DNA from: Saccharibacillus sp. CPCC 101409
GTDB lineage: Bacteria > Bacillota > Bacilli > Paenibacillales > Paenibacillaceae
Assembly: GCF_030518235.1 (NCBI RefSeq)
Contig: NZ_JAULSA010000006.1
Coordinates: 62,001-126,000, forward strand
Reading direction: 5' to 3'
DNA length: 64,000 nucleotides
Made by a program: the position numbers and the translations under genes. The notes beneath the pieces are model-generated. The model saw only the letters and a list, made by a program, of their open reading frames with translations. It had not been told where the DNA came from and searched no databases. This document shows, in pieces, positions 1-7,366 of this stretch (position 1 is its first letter; the number at the start of each line of letters is the position of its first letter).

Positions 1-354
1 CGGTTCCGGCCGCAGCATGCTGTCGGGATACAGGATGTATTCGTCCAGTCCCGCTTTCTCCAACTGCTGCACCGCGTATTCGTCGGGCGTGCCTTCGACG
101 CCGGCGTAGCCTCTTCGCGTATACAGATGGTCGGCGTCGGGAAACAAATCCGACAGCAGAGCGCGAATCTTCCGGCCCGAAGAATCGTTGTCCAGAAACA
201 AATAAACGTCGTCGCGGCGCGCTTCGAGATAAAGCGATTCCAGCTTGGCGGAATTCGGCGTGCCGAACGTGCACAGGATGCGGACTTCTTCGTCCAGCAG
301 CCGGCGCAGCTTGCTGCGGTCGTTCTTGCCTTCTACGATGATGGTGATCGACAT
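1..354 (-). CDS. Toprim domain protein (YusF-like), 3' end outside window
   Basis: The first 118 codons are present and the frame runs open off the left edge. The protein begins MSITIIVEGKNDRSKL and carries the Toprim signatures: an early Glu in VEGKND, a Gly-Thr turn (CTFGTP), and the acidic pair in FLDNDSSG, followed by TRRGYAGVEGTP. Toprim folds bind Mg2+ and occur in primases, topoisomerases, RNase M5 and small stand-alone proteins. The arrangement resembles the stand-alone Bacillus YusF type more than RNase M5, but that is recognition from memory. The start is fixed by an AGGAGG site about 7 bases upstream (near 362-369). Function is unknown beyond metal-dependent nucleic-acid chemistry inferred from the fold. 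Confidence 0.75.
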   Translation of the reverse strand, partial: MSITIIVEGKNDRSKLRRLLDEEVRILCTFGTPNSAKLESLYLEARRDDVYLFLDNDSSGRKIRALLSDLFPDADHLYTRRGYAGVEGTPDEYAVQQLEKAGLDEYILYPDSMLRPEP

Positions 355-505
355 GGATGATTCGCCTCCTGCCGTGATGAGATTCTTGGGGTGGAGTGGG
401 AATTTCGGCCGCGGCGGCCGGATTCGTCATGGAGCGCAGTCCGCTGCCTTTAGTTTACCGGGCGTATGCGGCGATTGCAAAAAGGCAAGCAGGAGTAAGC
501 GAAAG

Positions 506-535
506 CTGACAGGGAGCCTTTTTTTCCTGTATAAT
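506..535 (+). promoter_or_regulatory. Sigma-A-like promoter for the 614 gene cluster
   Basis: A CTGACA -35 (506-511) is separated by 18 bases from a perfect TATAAT -10 (530-535). It lies about 80 bases upstream of the membrane-protein gene at 614 and could also drive the transglutaminase and PBP genes behind it. Confidence 0.6.
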
Positions 536-613
536 TGAAAGGCGCGCAGGGCCGCATGAAACGAGGGGGCGGCCGCGTGAATCGAAAGCTGCGGAAGCGG
601 AGGGAATGGCCTG

Positions 614-1051
614 TTGAATACGGAAGTATGGCTCGAATTTGCCAGGCAGAACTGGCTGATTCTGCTGATCGCGCTGGTCGCGATCCTGTTGGTCGTAAAC
701 GTGGTGAAGACGATGATCAAATGGGCGATAGCCGTCGTAATCGTCGTCGCTTTGATTGTATACAGCGGCGTGTCGCTGGACAAGATTCAAAGTACGGTAT
801 CGGATGTCAAGAACGAAGCGGTAAGCAAGCTGCAGCAGGAAGCGCTCAAGATGCTGAAAGACGAAGCGGACCAGGCGAAGTTCAAACAAAACGCCGACAA
901 TTCGTTTACGGTGGAGACCGCCAGCTTGAAGCTGGTCGGGCAGCCGAACGCTTCCACGGTCGAAGTGACGTACCGCGGGGTCCCGCTGGGCGAATGGAAA
1001 CGCAGCGAACAGGTGAACGCCTTGATCCGCGCCGCGAAAAGCCGCCGATGA
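614..1051 (+). CDS. Small membrane-anchored protein upstream of transglutaminase
   Basis: A 145-residue protein starting at TTG, chosen because GGAGGG sits about 10 bases upstream and the frame opens with a sensible N-terminus (MNTEVWLEFARQNW). Residues about 12-55 form one or two hydrophobic membrane segments. The rest is a charged, Lys/Glu-rich helical stretch (about 56-100) and a short C-terminal domain. I do not recognise a named family. It is followed after about 60 bases by a membrane transglutaminase gene on the same strand, so the two are probably co-transcribed and may act together at the envelope; that link is inference from position. Confidence 0.7.
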   Translation: MNTEVWLEFARQNWLILLIALVAILLVVNVVKTMIKWAIAVVIVVALIVYSGVSLDKIQSTVSDVKNEAVSKLQQEALKMLKDEADQAKFKQNADNSFTVETASLKLVGQPNASTVEVTYRGVPLGEWKRSEQVNALIRAAKSRR

Positions 1052-1115
1052 ACGCGAACGGTTCCTGCAGGGAATCGGCAGGCCCGCGTCGTCCAATATT
1101 CGGGGGGTGAGCCAA

Positions 1116-2246
1116 GTGCTGAGCACAGATATCGTGACGATCCTGCTGCTTGCCGTCCTGGCGCTGTCCGCGCTGCGCGGCGCTCTCATGGGTACGCGGC
1201 GCACGGCGGCGGGGCTCGGCACTATGTTCGGCCGGCTGCTGCTGCGTCTGCTGGGCGTTCTGGCCGCGCTGCTGCTGGCCGGCTGGACGTCTCCTTACGT
1301 CCAGGACTGGGCCGACCGTACGGTGCTCGCCATGCCGGCCGGAGAACTGCCGCGCTGGACAGAAGCGGGCTACACGCTGCTCGGCTTCGTGTCCGACTTT
1401 CCGCTGCTGCGGATCGCGCTGCTGTTTCTGCTGATCTATCCGGTCTGTCTGACGGCGCTGTCGCTGCTGGGCAGATGGCGCTCTTCCGCCGCGGAACCGG
1501 CCAAAAAGAAAAGCAAGCGCCGGCGTTCGAACGCCGCGTTGGACCGGCTCGGCGGTGCGGGTCTGGGGCTGGTCGCCGGAATCTGGCGCAGCCTGCTGCT
1601 GCTCGCGCTGCTGTTCGTATTCGTGTCGCTGCGCCCGGACAGCCCGGTCGGCCGTTACGCGGAAGCGTCGCCGGCCTATCGCTACACGGCGCAGAACGTA
1701 TTCGCGCCGGCGGCGGGAGACTGGCTGCGCAGCCGTCTTCCGGTGCTGACCGAAGCGGCTTCAAGCGAGCTGGAGAATATCATCCGGCAGAAGTACGATG
1801 TGATCGACCGGGATATTCCCGCAGACATCGGGCAGGCGGCCAAGAAGGTTACGCAGGACGGCGGCACAGACATAGATAAAGCCAAGCTGCTGTACCGCTG
1901 GGTCGGAACGCGAATCCAATACGATTACGATAAAGTCAGCGATTATGAAAATAAAGGAATCTGGCACGAGCAGACGCCCCGCGACACTTACGATACGCGG
2001 CGCGGAGTCTGTATCGATTACGCCAGGCTTTACGCCGTTATGGCACGCTCCGCAGGCCTGCAGGTCCGCGTAGTGACCGGACTCGGCGCCGACGGAAAAG
2101 GCGGATACGGCTCGCATGCCTGGAACGAGGTGTATGCGCCGGAAGAAGACCGCTGGATTTCGCTCGACCCGACCTGGGCGGCCGGAGGCGACTGGTTCGA
2201 CCGCGACGATTTTGCCGACACCCATATTAAGCAGAGCGTGCTGTAA
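1116..2246 (+). CDS. Membrane-anchored transglutaminase-like cysteine protease family protein
   Basis: 376 residues. The N-terminal half holds four or so hydrophobic segments separated by a Lys/Arg-rich loop (AKKKSKRRRS). The C-terminal third is a transglutaminase-like domain with the Cys-His-Asp triad visible: Cys in RRGVCIDYAR, His in GSHAWNEVY and Asp in SLDPTW. Such domains act as cysteine proteases or amidases, probably outside the membrane here. GTG at 1116 is preferred because the GGGGGG run (1102-1107) then has an 8-base spacer; the upstream in-frame GTG at 1107 overlaps that site. It sits between a small membrane protein and two penicillin-binding proteins, which suggests cell-wall or envelope work without proving it. 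Confidence 0.8.
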   Translation: MLSTDIVTILLLAVLALSALRGALMGTRRTAAGLGTMFGRLLLRLLGVLAALLLAGWTSPYVQDWADRTVLAMPAGELPRWTEAGYTLLGFVSDFPLLRIALLFLLIYPVCLTALSLLGRWRSSAAEPAKKKSKRRRSNAALDRLGGAGLGLVAGIWRSLLLLALLFVFVSLRPDSPVGRYAEASPAYRYTAQNVFAPAAGDWLRSRLPVLTEAASSELENIIRQKYDVIDRDIPADIGQAAKKVTQDGGTDIDKAKLLYRWVGTRIQYDYDKVSDYENKGIWHEQTPRDTYDTRRGVCIDYARLYAVMARSAGLQVRVVTGLGADGKGGYGSHAWNEVYAPEEDRWISLDPTWAAGGDWFDRDDFADTHIKQSVL

Positions 2247-2287
2247 GCCGGCCGCCTGCGGCGAAGGTTCATCAAGAGGAGGCGTCC

Positions 2288-4387
2288 ATGAAAGTGCAGG
2301 ATAAGGACCGGGAGAACGAGTCCCGGCGTCAGCGGAGTTTCGGTCTCAGACTTAATTTGTTTTTTTTCAGCGTTTTTGTGATTTTCTCCGTCATTATTGT
2401 ACGCACGGCCATGCTCCAGTTCGTCGAAGGGCCGGAGCTGAAAGAACAGGCGGTCAATCAGGCCACGCGCGATATCCCGATGGCGCCGGTGCGCGGTACG
2501 ATCTACTCGGCGGATAAAGTTCCGATCGCGTATTCGGAGCCGACGCAGACACTGTACGCGACTCCGCTCAAGACTTACGGCGACGACAGCGAGCTGGGGC
2601 TCAAGAACCGCCCCGAGCTGAAAAAGGCCGTCAATCAGCTGCTGGCGAAATTCCAGGAGCTCAACCCGGGCGGAGAACCGATTACACTGGAAGAAATGCT
2701 GAGCAAAGAGCGGCTGGATCTGAACAATAAAAGCCACTACGGCTATACGCCGCGCAAGATCAAAACCGATCTGAACGAAGCCGAGGTCGCTTATTTCAAA
2801 GAGCATAAGAACGAGTTCAAAGGCGTGTTGATGCTCGATGTGGTCGAAGAAACGACGCGTGCGTACGATCCGGATTCGGTGGCGGTGCAGACGGTGGGAT
2901 ATTTGTCCAAATTCAAGTCTGTACGGGAGAACCCGAATTTTGAATTTTATCAGAAAGTTTATAAACAGCAGACCGCTCAGTCCAAACCCAACCTTCAATA
3001 TTTGGAGGATGAGATTGTCGGTTACTATGGTCTGGAGCAGGAGTATCAGGAAGAGCTGCGGGGAAAAAACGGGTATAAACGTATCGAAATTACGCCTCAA
3101 AGTATGGCAAAAGAAGGTGGGACGGAAGAGGTTGTAGCACCGCAGAAGGGCAATGACATTTGGATGAGTATCAATAAATATGTGCAGACGGAAACGGAAA
3201 AAGCGATTTCCGAAGAGATTCAGACTCTTCGTTCTACGCATCCTTATGTTTCTACCGGTTTTGCCGTAGCGATGGATGTTGAAAACGGCAATGTAGTCGC
3301 GATGGCGAGCATGCCTGATTTTGATGCGAACTACTACAGTACAGGAAGTATATCAGGCGAGCATTATGAAGAGATTAAAAATCTGTATGTCAACGGGACG
3401 ATTCGCGCCAAAGCGCCGGACGACCTGCGCAATAAAGCGGAATCGGTTGTATACATGGGCTCGACAATCAAACCTTTAAGTGTACTGATTGGTTTAAAGG
3501 AAGGGTTATTCGGTCTTTATACACCGTACTACGATGATGGCATCACTTACTTAACCCCAACCGATAAAAGAGGGATTAAAAATGCCGGAGGGCACTTTTT
3601 GGGCAACATTACGCCAAGAACGGCTATTCAAGAATCATCGAATACCTTTATGATTGATATGGTAGGCAAACCGCTTCTGAACAAATATGGTTCCGGAGTT
3701 CTCGACATCTGGGACAAACATATGAAGGAATTCGGACTCGGGGTTCTTACTGAGGTGGATCTTCCCGGCGAACAGTCGGGTACAAGAGATTATACGAATA
3801 AAAAAGAAAGTTTACTCTCGCGGATGGCTTATGCTTCGTTCGGTCAGCAGGGTAAATATACAACGATGCAGCTTGCCCAGTATGTAACAATGCTGGCAAA
3901 CCGGGGCGAACGCCTAAAACCGCATATTGTAAGCAAGATTACAGATTCTAACGGCAAGGTTGTCAAAGAGGCGAAACGCGAAGTAATCAATAAGGCCGAA
4001 TACTCGGATGAGTACTGGGATCTTATTCAAAAAGGCATGAACACCAAGCTTGAAGGAACATTCGATGATTTCCCGTACGACTTTGCGCGTAAAACCGGTA
4101 CCTCTACTCAGCGTGTACGCGAGACGGATATCGATAACGGTGTCTTCATCGCCTATGCTCCACGCGAGAACCCAAAGTTGGCAGTAGCCGTAGTCGTACC
4201 GGAGGGCGGATTCGGCTCGCAAAGCGCGGCGCCGATCGCCCGCAAGATCTTCGACGCCTACGATTACGAATACGGCCTGGACGGCGTGCCGAAGAAAACG
4301 CTGGAGCAAACCAACGAAGACGGCACTCCGGTAGACGGCGCTTCCGCCGACGGGACGAATGCCGCGGTCGAAGGACAGAACCCGTAA
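2288..4387 (+). CDS. Class B penicillin-binding protein (transpeptidase), copy 1
   Basis: 699 residues: a short cytoplasmic N-terminus, one membrane segment (about 24-42), a PBP dimerisation domain with the conserved PVRGTIY motif, and a transpeptidase domain. The three penicillin-binding motifs are visible: S392-T-I-K395, S450-S-N452 and K602-T-G604. Class B PBPs cross-link peptidoglycan outside the membrane during elongation, division or sporulation; which role applies cannot be read here. The start has a strong AGAGGAGG site. It is a close paralogue of the next gene. Codon use changes inside the gene: roughly 2890-4190 is clearly AT-richer than both ends, while the ends stay GC-rich and closely match the paralogue, suggesting a mosaic history. 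Confidence 0.9.
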   Translation: MKVQDKDRENESRRQRSFGLRLNLFFFSVFVIFSVIIVRTAMLQFVEGPELKEQAVNQATRDIPMAPVRGTIYSADKVPIAYSEPTQTLYATPLKTYGDDSELGLKNRPELKKAVNQLLAKFQELNPGGEPITLEEMLSKERLDLNNKSHYGYTPRKIKTDLNEAEVAYFKEHKNEFKGVLMLDVVEETTRAYDPDSVAVQTVGYLSKFKSVRENPNFEFYQKVYKQQTAQSKPNLQYLEDEIVGYYGLEQEYQEELRGKNGYKRIEITPQSMAKEGGTEEVVAPQKGNDIWMSINKYVQTETEKAISEEIQTLRSTHPYVSTGFAVAMDVENGNVVAMASMPDFDANYYSTGSISGEHYEEIKNLYVNGTIRAKAPDDLRNKAESVVYMGSTIKPLSVLIGLKEGLFGLYTPYYDDGITYLTPTDKRGIKNAGGHFLGNITPRTAIQESSNTFMIDMVGKPLLNKYGSGVLDIWDKHMKEFGLGVLTEVDLPGEQSGTRDYTNKKESLLSRMAYASFGQQGKYTTMQLAQYVTMLANRGERLKPHIVSKITDSNGKVVKEAKREVINKAEYSDEYWDLIQKGMNTKLEGTFDDFPYDFARKTGTSTQRVRETDIDNGVFIAYAPRENPKLAVAVVVPEGGFGSQSAAPIARKIFDAYDYEYGLDGVPKKTLEQTNEDGTPVDGASADGTNAAVEGQNP

Positions 4388-4503
4388 CGATTGCATAATC
4401 TGCGTCCGTCTAAGCGGACAAATCAAAACAATAGCCGGATGCCGGCGCGGGAGGCGCTCTGCCTGGAGCGTCTCTTGCCGCGCAGCCGATGAAGGAGGAT
4501 GAG

Positions 4504-6561
4504 ATGAGGATTTGGACGAGGGAAGAGCAGGACGATCATCGCAAACGCAGAAGCTTCAATACGCGGATGAGCCTGTTCTTTTTCACGGTATTTGCCGTAT
4601 TTGCCGTCATCATCTTGCGTACCGCTTCGCTCCAGTTTGTGGAAGCGCCCAAGCTTCAGGAAGAAGCGGAAGATCGCAAAACGCGCGATATTCCAATGGA
4701 ACCCGTACGCGGAATCATTTATGCGAAGCAGGGAGAAAAGCTCGCTTATTCCGTGCCGACGCAGTCGCTGTATATCACATTGAAGCAGGATTTCAGCAAA
4801 GGGAAAGGGCTGGAAAATCGTCCCGCGCTAAAGACCGCTTTGAAAGAGGTATTGAAGAATTTCAGTGAATTCGGCGATCCGAACGTAGAGAATCCAACGC
4901 TGAAAGAACTTGTCGGCAAGACTATTCTGGACGTGGACAACAAAGTCAAATTCGGCTATTCGCCGCGTAAGGTTAAGACCGATCTCAGTGATAAAGAAGT
5001 GGCTTATTTTAAAGAAAACAAACAGAAATATGCCGACCTGATGACCTTCGAAGTCGTGGAAGAAACGGGCAGACGTTACGATACCGACACCGTGGCGCCG
5101 CAAACGATCGGTTATGTGAAGAAATTCAAGTCCGTTATCGACCCGGATACGGGCATCAAGGTCTATAAAGATATCAACGCAGGATTGAAAAAGCAGGAAA
5201 ACCAGGGCTTGCAGTACAGCGAGGATGAGCTGGTCGGTTATTACGGACTCGAACAGCAGTACCAGGCCGAACTTCGCGGCGAGAACGGTTACCAGAAGTT
5301 TGGCGTCACCGCGCAGAATACCGTGCAGGGATTGGAAGAGATCGTGCCGCCGGTAAAGGGGAACGATATTTGGACGACGATCGACAAGAACGTGCAGATG
5401 AAAACGGAAGAAGCGATCGCCAATCAGCTGTCCCGACTGCCGGATGCTATCTCGGGCAGCGCCGTAGCGATGGAGATCGACACCGGCAACGTCGTCGCGA
5501 TGGCCGAGATGCCGGATCTGGATCCCAATGTCTATCGGAGCGGATCGATCAGCGAAGCCGATTCGAAAGCGGTCGAATACGCCTATTTGAACGGAACGAT
5601 CCGTCCCAAGCCGACCAGCGAAACGGGTAAAAATGCGGAATCGGTCGTTTATCTCGGCTCGACGCTCAAACCGCTCAGCGTACTGATCGGCCTGAAGGAA
5701 GGATTCTACAGTACGGGCACCGTCTATAACGATAAAGGATTTGCCACATACGGACGGGAAAATAAAGACCGGGTCCAGAATGCGGGCGGACATGTCATCG
5801 GAAATATTACACCGGCCCGTGCGATCGAAGAATCTTCAAACGCCTTTATGATCGATATGGTCGGCGAGCCGATGTACAACCGTTACGGAGCCGACTCGGT
5901 CAAAGTCTGGGACAAATACATGCACGAGTTCGGACTCGGCGTCAGAACGGGGGTGGACCTTCCGGGCGAATCTACGGGCGGAAACGATTATCTCAGCGGC
6001 GAAGCCGATAACAGCAGCGTACTGTCCCGGATGGTGTTTGCTTCTTTCGGTCAAAAAGGCAAATACACGACCATGCAGCTTGCACAGTATACGGCTATGC
6101 TGGCGAATCGCGGCGAACGCCTGAAACCTCATCTGGTCAGCAAAATCACCGATTCCAAAGGCGAAACGGTTAAAGAGTTTGGCCGTGAAGTAATGGATAA
6201 AGTGACGTATCCGGACGAGTACTGGAACGTGATTCAGCGGGGTATGAATACGCAGGTGGACGAAGCATTCAAGGACTTCCCTTACGACTTCGCCCGCAAG
6301 ACCGGTACGTCGACGCAGGGGGTTAAGCCGAATTACTTTGATAACGGCGTATTTATCGCTTATGCGCCGCGCGAGAATCCGAAGCTGGCCGTCGCCGTAA
6401 TGGTGCCGGAAGGCGGCTTCGGCTCCAAGAGCGCCGCTCCGATCGCCCGCGCGATCTTCGACGCGTACGATTACGAATACGGACTCGACGGCGTGCCGAA
6501 GAAGTCGCTGGAGAAAGTGGAAGAAGGCGCGGAGGGAGAAACAGGGCAGGGCGGGGAGTAA
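4504..6561 (+). CDS. Class B penicillin-binding protein (transpeptidase), copy 2
   Basis: 685 residues with the same architecture as the preceding PBP: membrane anchor, PBP dimerisation domain (EPVRGIIY) and transpeptidase with S386-T-L-K389, S444-S-N446 and K599-T-G601. An in-frame ATG at 4489 overlaps a perfect AAGGAGG (4492-4498), so ATG 4504, 5 bases after that site, is taken as the start. The two copies share long identical stretches (for example GGFGS.SAAPIAR and DAYDYEYGLDGVPKK near the C-terminus), so they arose by tandem duplication. Unlike copy 1, this gene keeps uniform GC-rich codon use. A strong terminator follows at 6599-6645. Confidence 0.9.
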   Translation: MRIWTREEQDDHRKRRSFNTRMSLFFFTVFAVFAVIILRTASLQFVEAPKLQEEAEDRKTRDIPMEPVRGIIYAKQGEKLAYSVPTQSLYITLKQDFSKGKGLENRPALKTALKEVLKNFSEFGDPNVENPTLKELVGKTILDVDNKVKFGYSPRKVKTDLSDKEVAYFKENKQKYADLMTFEVVEETGRRYDTDTVAPQTIGYVKKFKSVIDPDTGIKVYKDINAGLKKQENQGLQYSEDELVGYYGLEQQYQAELRGENGYQKFGVTAQNTVQGLEEIVPPVKGNDIWTTIDKNVQMKTEEAIANQLSRLPDAISGSAVAMEIDTGNVVAMAEMPDLDPNVYRSGSISEADSKAVEYAYLNGTIRPKPTSETGKNAESVVYLGSTLKPLSVLIGLKEGFYSTGTVYNDKGFATYGRENKDRVQNAGGHVIGNITPARAIEESSNAFMIDMVGEPMYNRYGADSVKVWDKYMHEFGLGVRTGVDLPGESTGGNDYLSGEADNSSVLSRMVFASFGQKGKYTTMQLAQYTAMLANRGERLKPHLVSKITDSKGETVKEFGREVMDKVTYPDEYWNVIQRGMNTQVDEAFKDFPYDFARKTGTSTQGVKPNYFDNGVFIAYAPRENPKLAVAVMVPEGGFGSKSAAPIARAIFDAYDYEYGLDGVPKKSLEKVEEGAEGETGQGGE

Positions 6562-6598
6562 AGAATATCTGCAAGCTGCGTCCCTGTTACGGAAACTT

Positions 6599-6645
6599 AA
6601 AAAGACGGTTCCAAAGTTCACAAGAGCTTGGAACCGTCTTTTTAT
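6599..6645 (+). terminator. Rho-independent terminator after PBP pair
   Basis: A 14-bp stem (AAAGACGGTTCCAA, 6601-6614, with its complement 6628-6641) is followed by a T run. It closes the 614-6561 gene cluster. Confidence 0.9.
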
Positions 6646-6667
6646 TAATCCGGGACGTAGAACAAAA

Positions 6668-6697
6668 TTGAATAGATGGATACGAGTGGATTATACT
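6668..6697 (+). promoter_or_regulatory. Sigma-A-like promoter for the YcxB-like gene
   Basis: TTGAAT (6668-6673), an 18-base spacer and TATACT (6692-6697), about 40 bases before the GTG start at 6738. Confidence 0.65.
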
Positions 6698-6737
6698 AAT
6701 GGAGTATAGGTAATCGAATTCGAAAGGACTGCTGATT

Positions 6738-7262
6738 GTGGAAATAAAGTTCGAATTTACTCCGGATGATCTTTTTCAAGTTCAGAAAGATTTCGTTCCT
6801 CGTTCCAGTGAGCATAAAAAAGTAAAATGGATGATTTACGCGTTCATCGCTTTAATCTTGGGTATACTCGTTCTAAGAAGCGGATTCGATGTTTCGGTTC
6901 TAATTGTTTTCTTGAGTTGGGTGATTGTTTTTCCGTTTATTTATAATTCTGTTGCTCTCTGGTCTATACGTCGGCATATACACAAAAACATGGATTCGAA
7001 GCTTAAGGGATCGACTACGCTTTTGATCGGCGAAGAGGGGATACAGCGGCAAACTCCACTTTATCGAGTATTTTTTAACTGGAGTCAGTTTATTTCAGGT
7101 CGAGAGATTCCAGGCTATTATCTTTTATACGTTTCCGCTAAAGAGGCTTTTATTATTCCCAAAAGAGGGGTTGAAGATAAAGACGACATGCAGAGGCTGA
7201 GCGATTATTTCGATCGTCATCTGAAGTTCGACTGGAATCGCCAGACCTCTAATACTAAATAA
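6738..7262 (+). CDS. YcxB-like membrane protein
   Basis: 174 residues. Two hydrophobic segments (about 30-47 and 50-72) sit in the N-terminal half. The C-terminal half reads like the YcxB domain: a GEEGIQRQTPL strand, a W-x-x-F aromatic segment (FNWSQFISGREIPGYYLLYVS) and IIPKR. Function of the family is unknown. GTG start with AAAGGA about 10 bases upstream. Codon use is AT-richer than the PBP genes before it, marking the beginning of a lower-GC stretch. It stands alone between two terminators. Confidence 0.7.
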   Translation: MEIKFEFTPDDLFQVQKDFVPRSSEHKKVKWMIYAFIALILGILVLRSGFDVSVLIVFLSWVIVFPFIYNSVALWSIRRHIHKNMDSKLKGSTTLLIGEEGIQRQTPLYRVFFNWSQFISGREIPGYYLLYVSAKEAFIIPKRGVEDKDDMQRLSDYFDRHLKFDWNRQTSNTK

Positions 7263-7284
7263 ATTTCCGTAATATTCGGAATTT

Positions 7285-7340
7285 AAGCAGCGAAAAAGCG
7301 CATCCTTGGTGATAAGGACGCGCTTTTCGCTGCTTTTTAA
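7285..7340. terminator. Bidirectional terminator between convergent genes
   Basis: A long, nearly perfect inverted repeat (AAGCAGCGAAAAAGCG with its complement) around a short loop, ending in T runs on both strands. It serves the YcxB-like gene and the convergent DUF1906 gene. Confidence 0.85.
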
Positions 7341-7366
7341 TCTTTGTCGATTAAATGCGTATTAGG

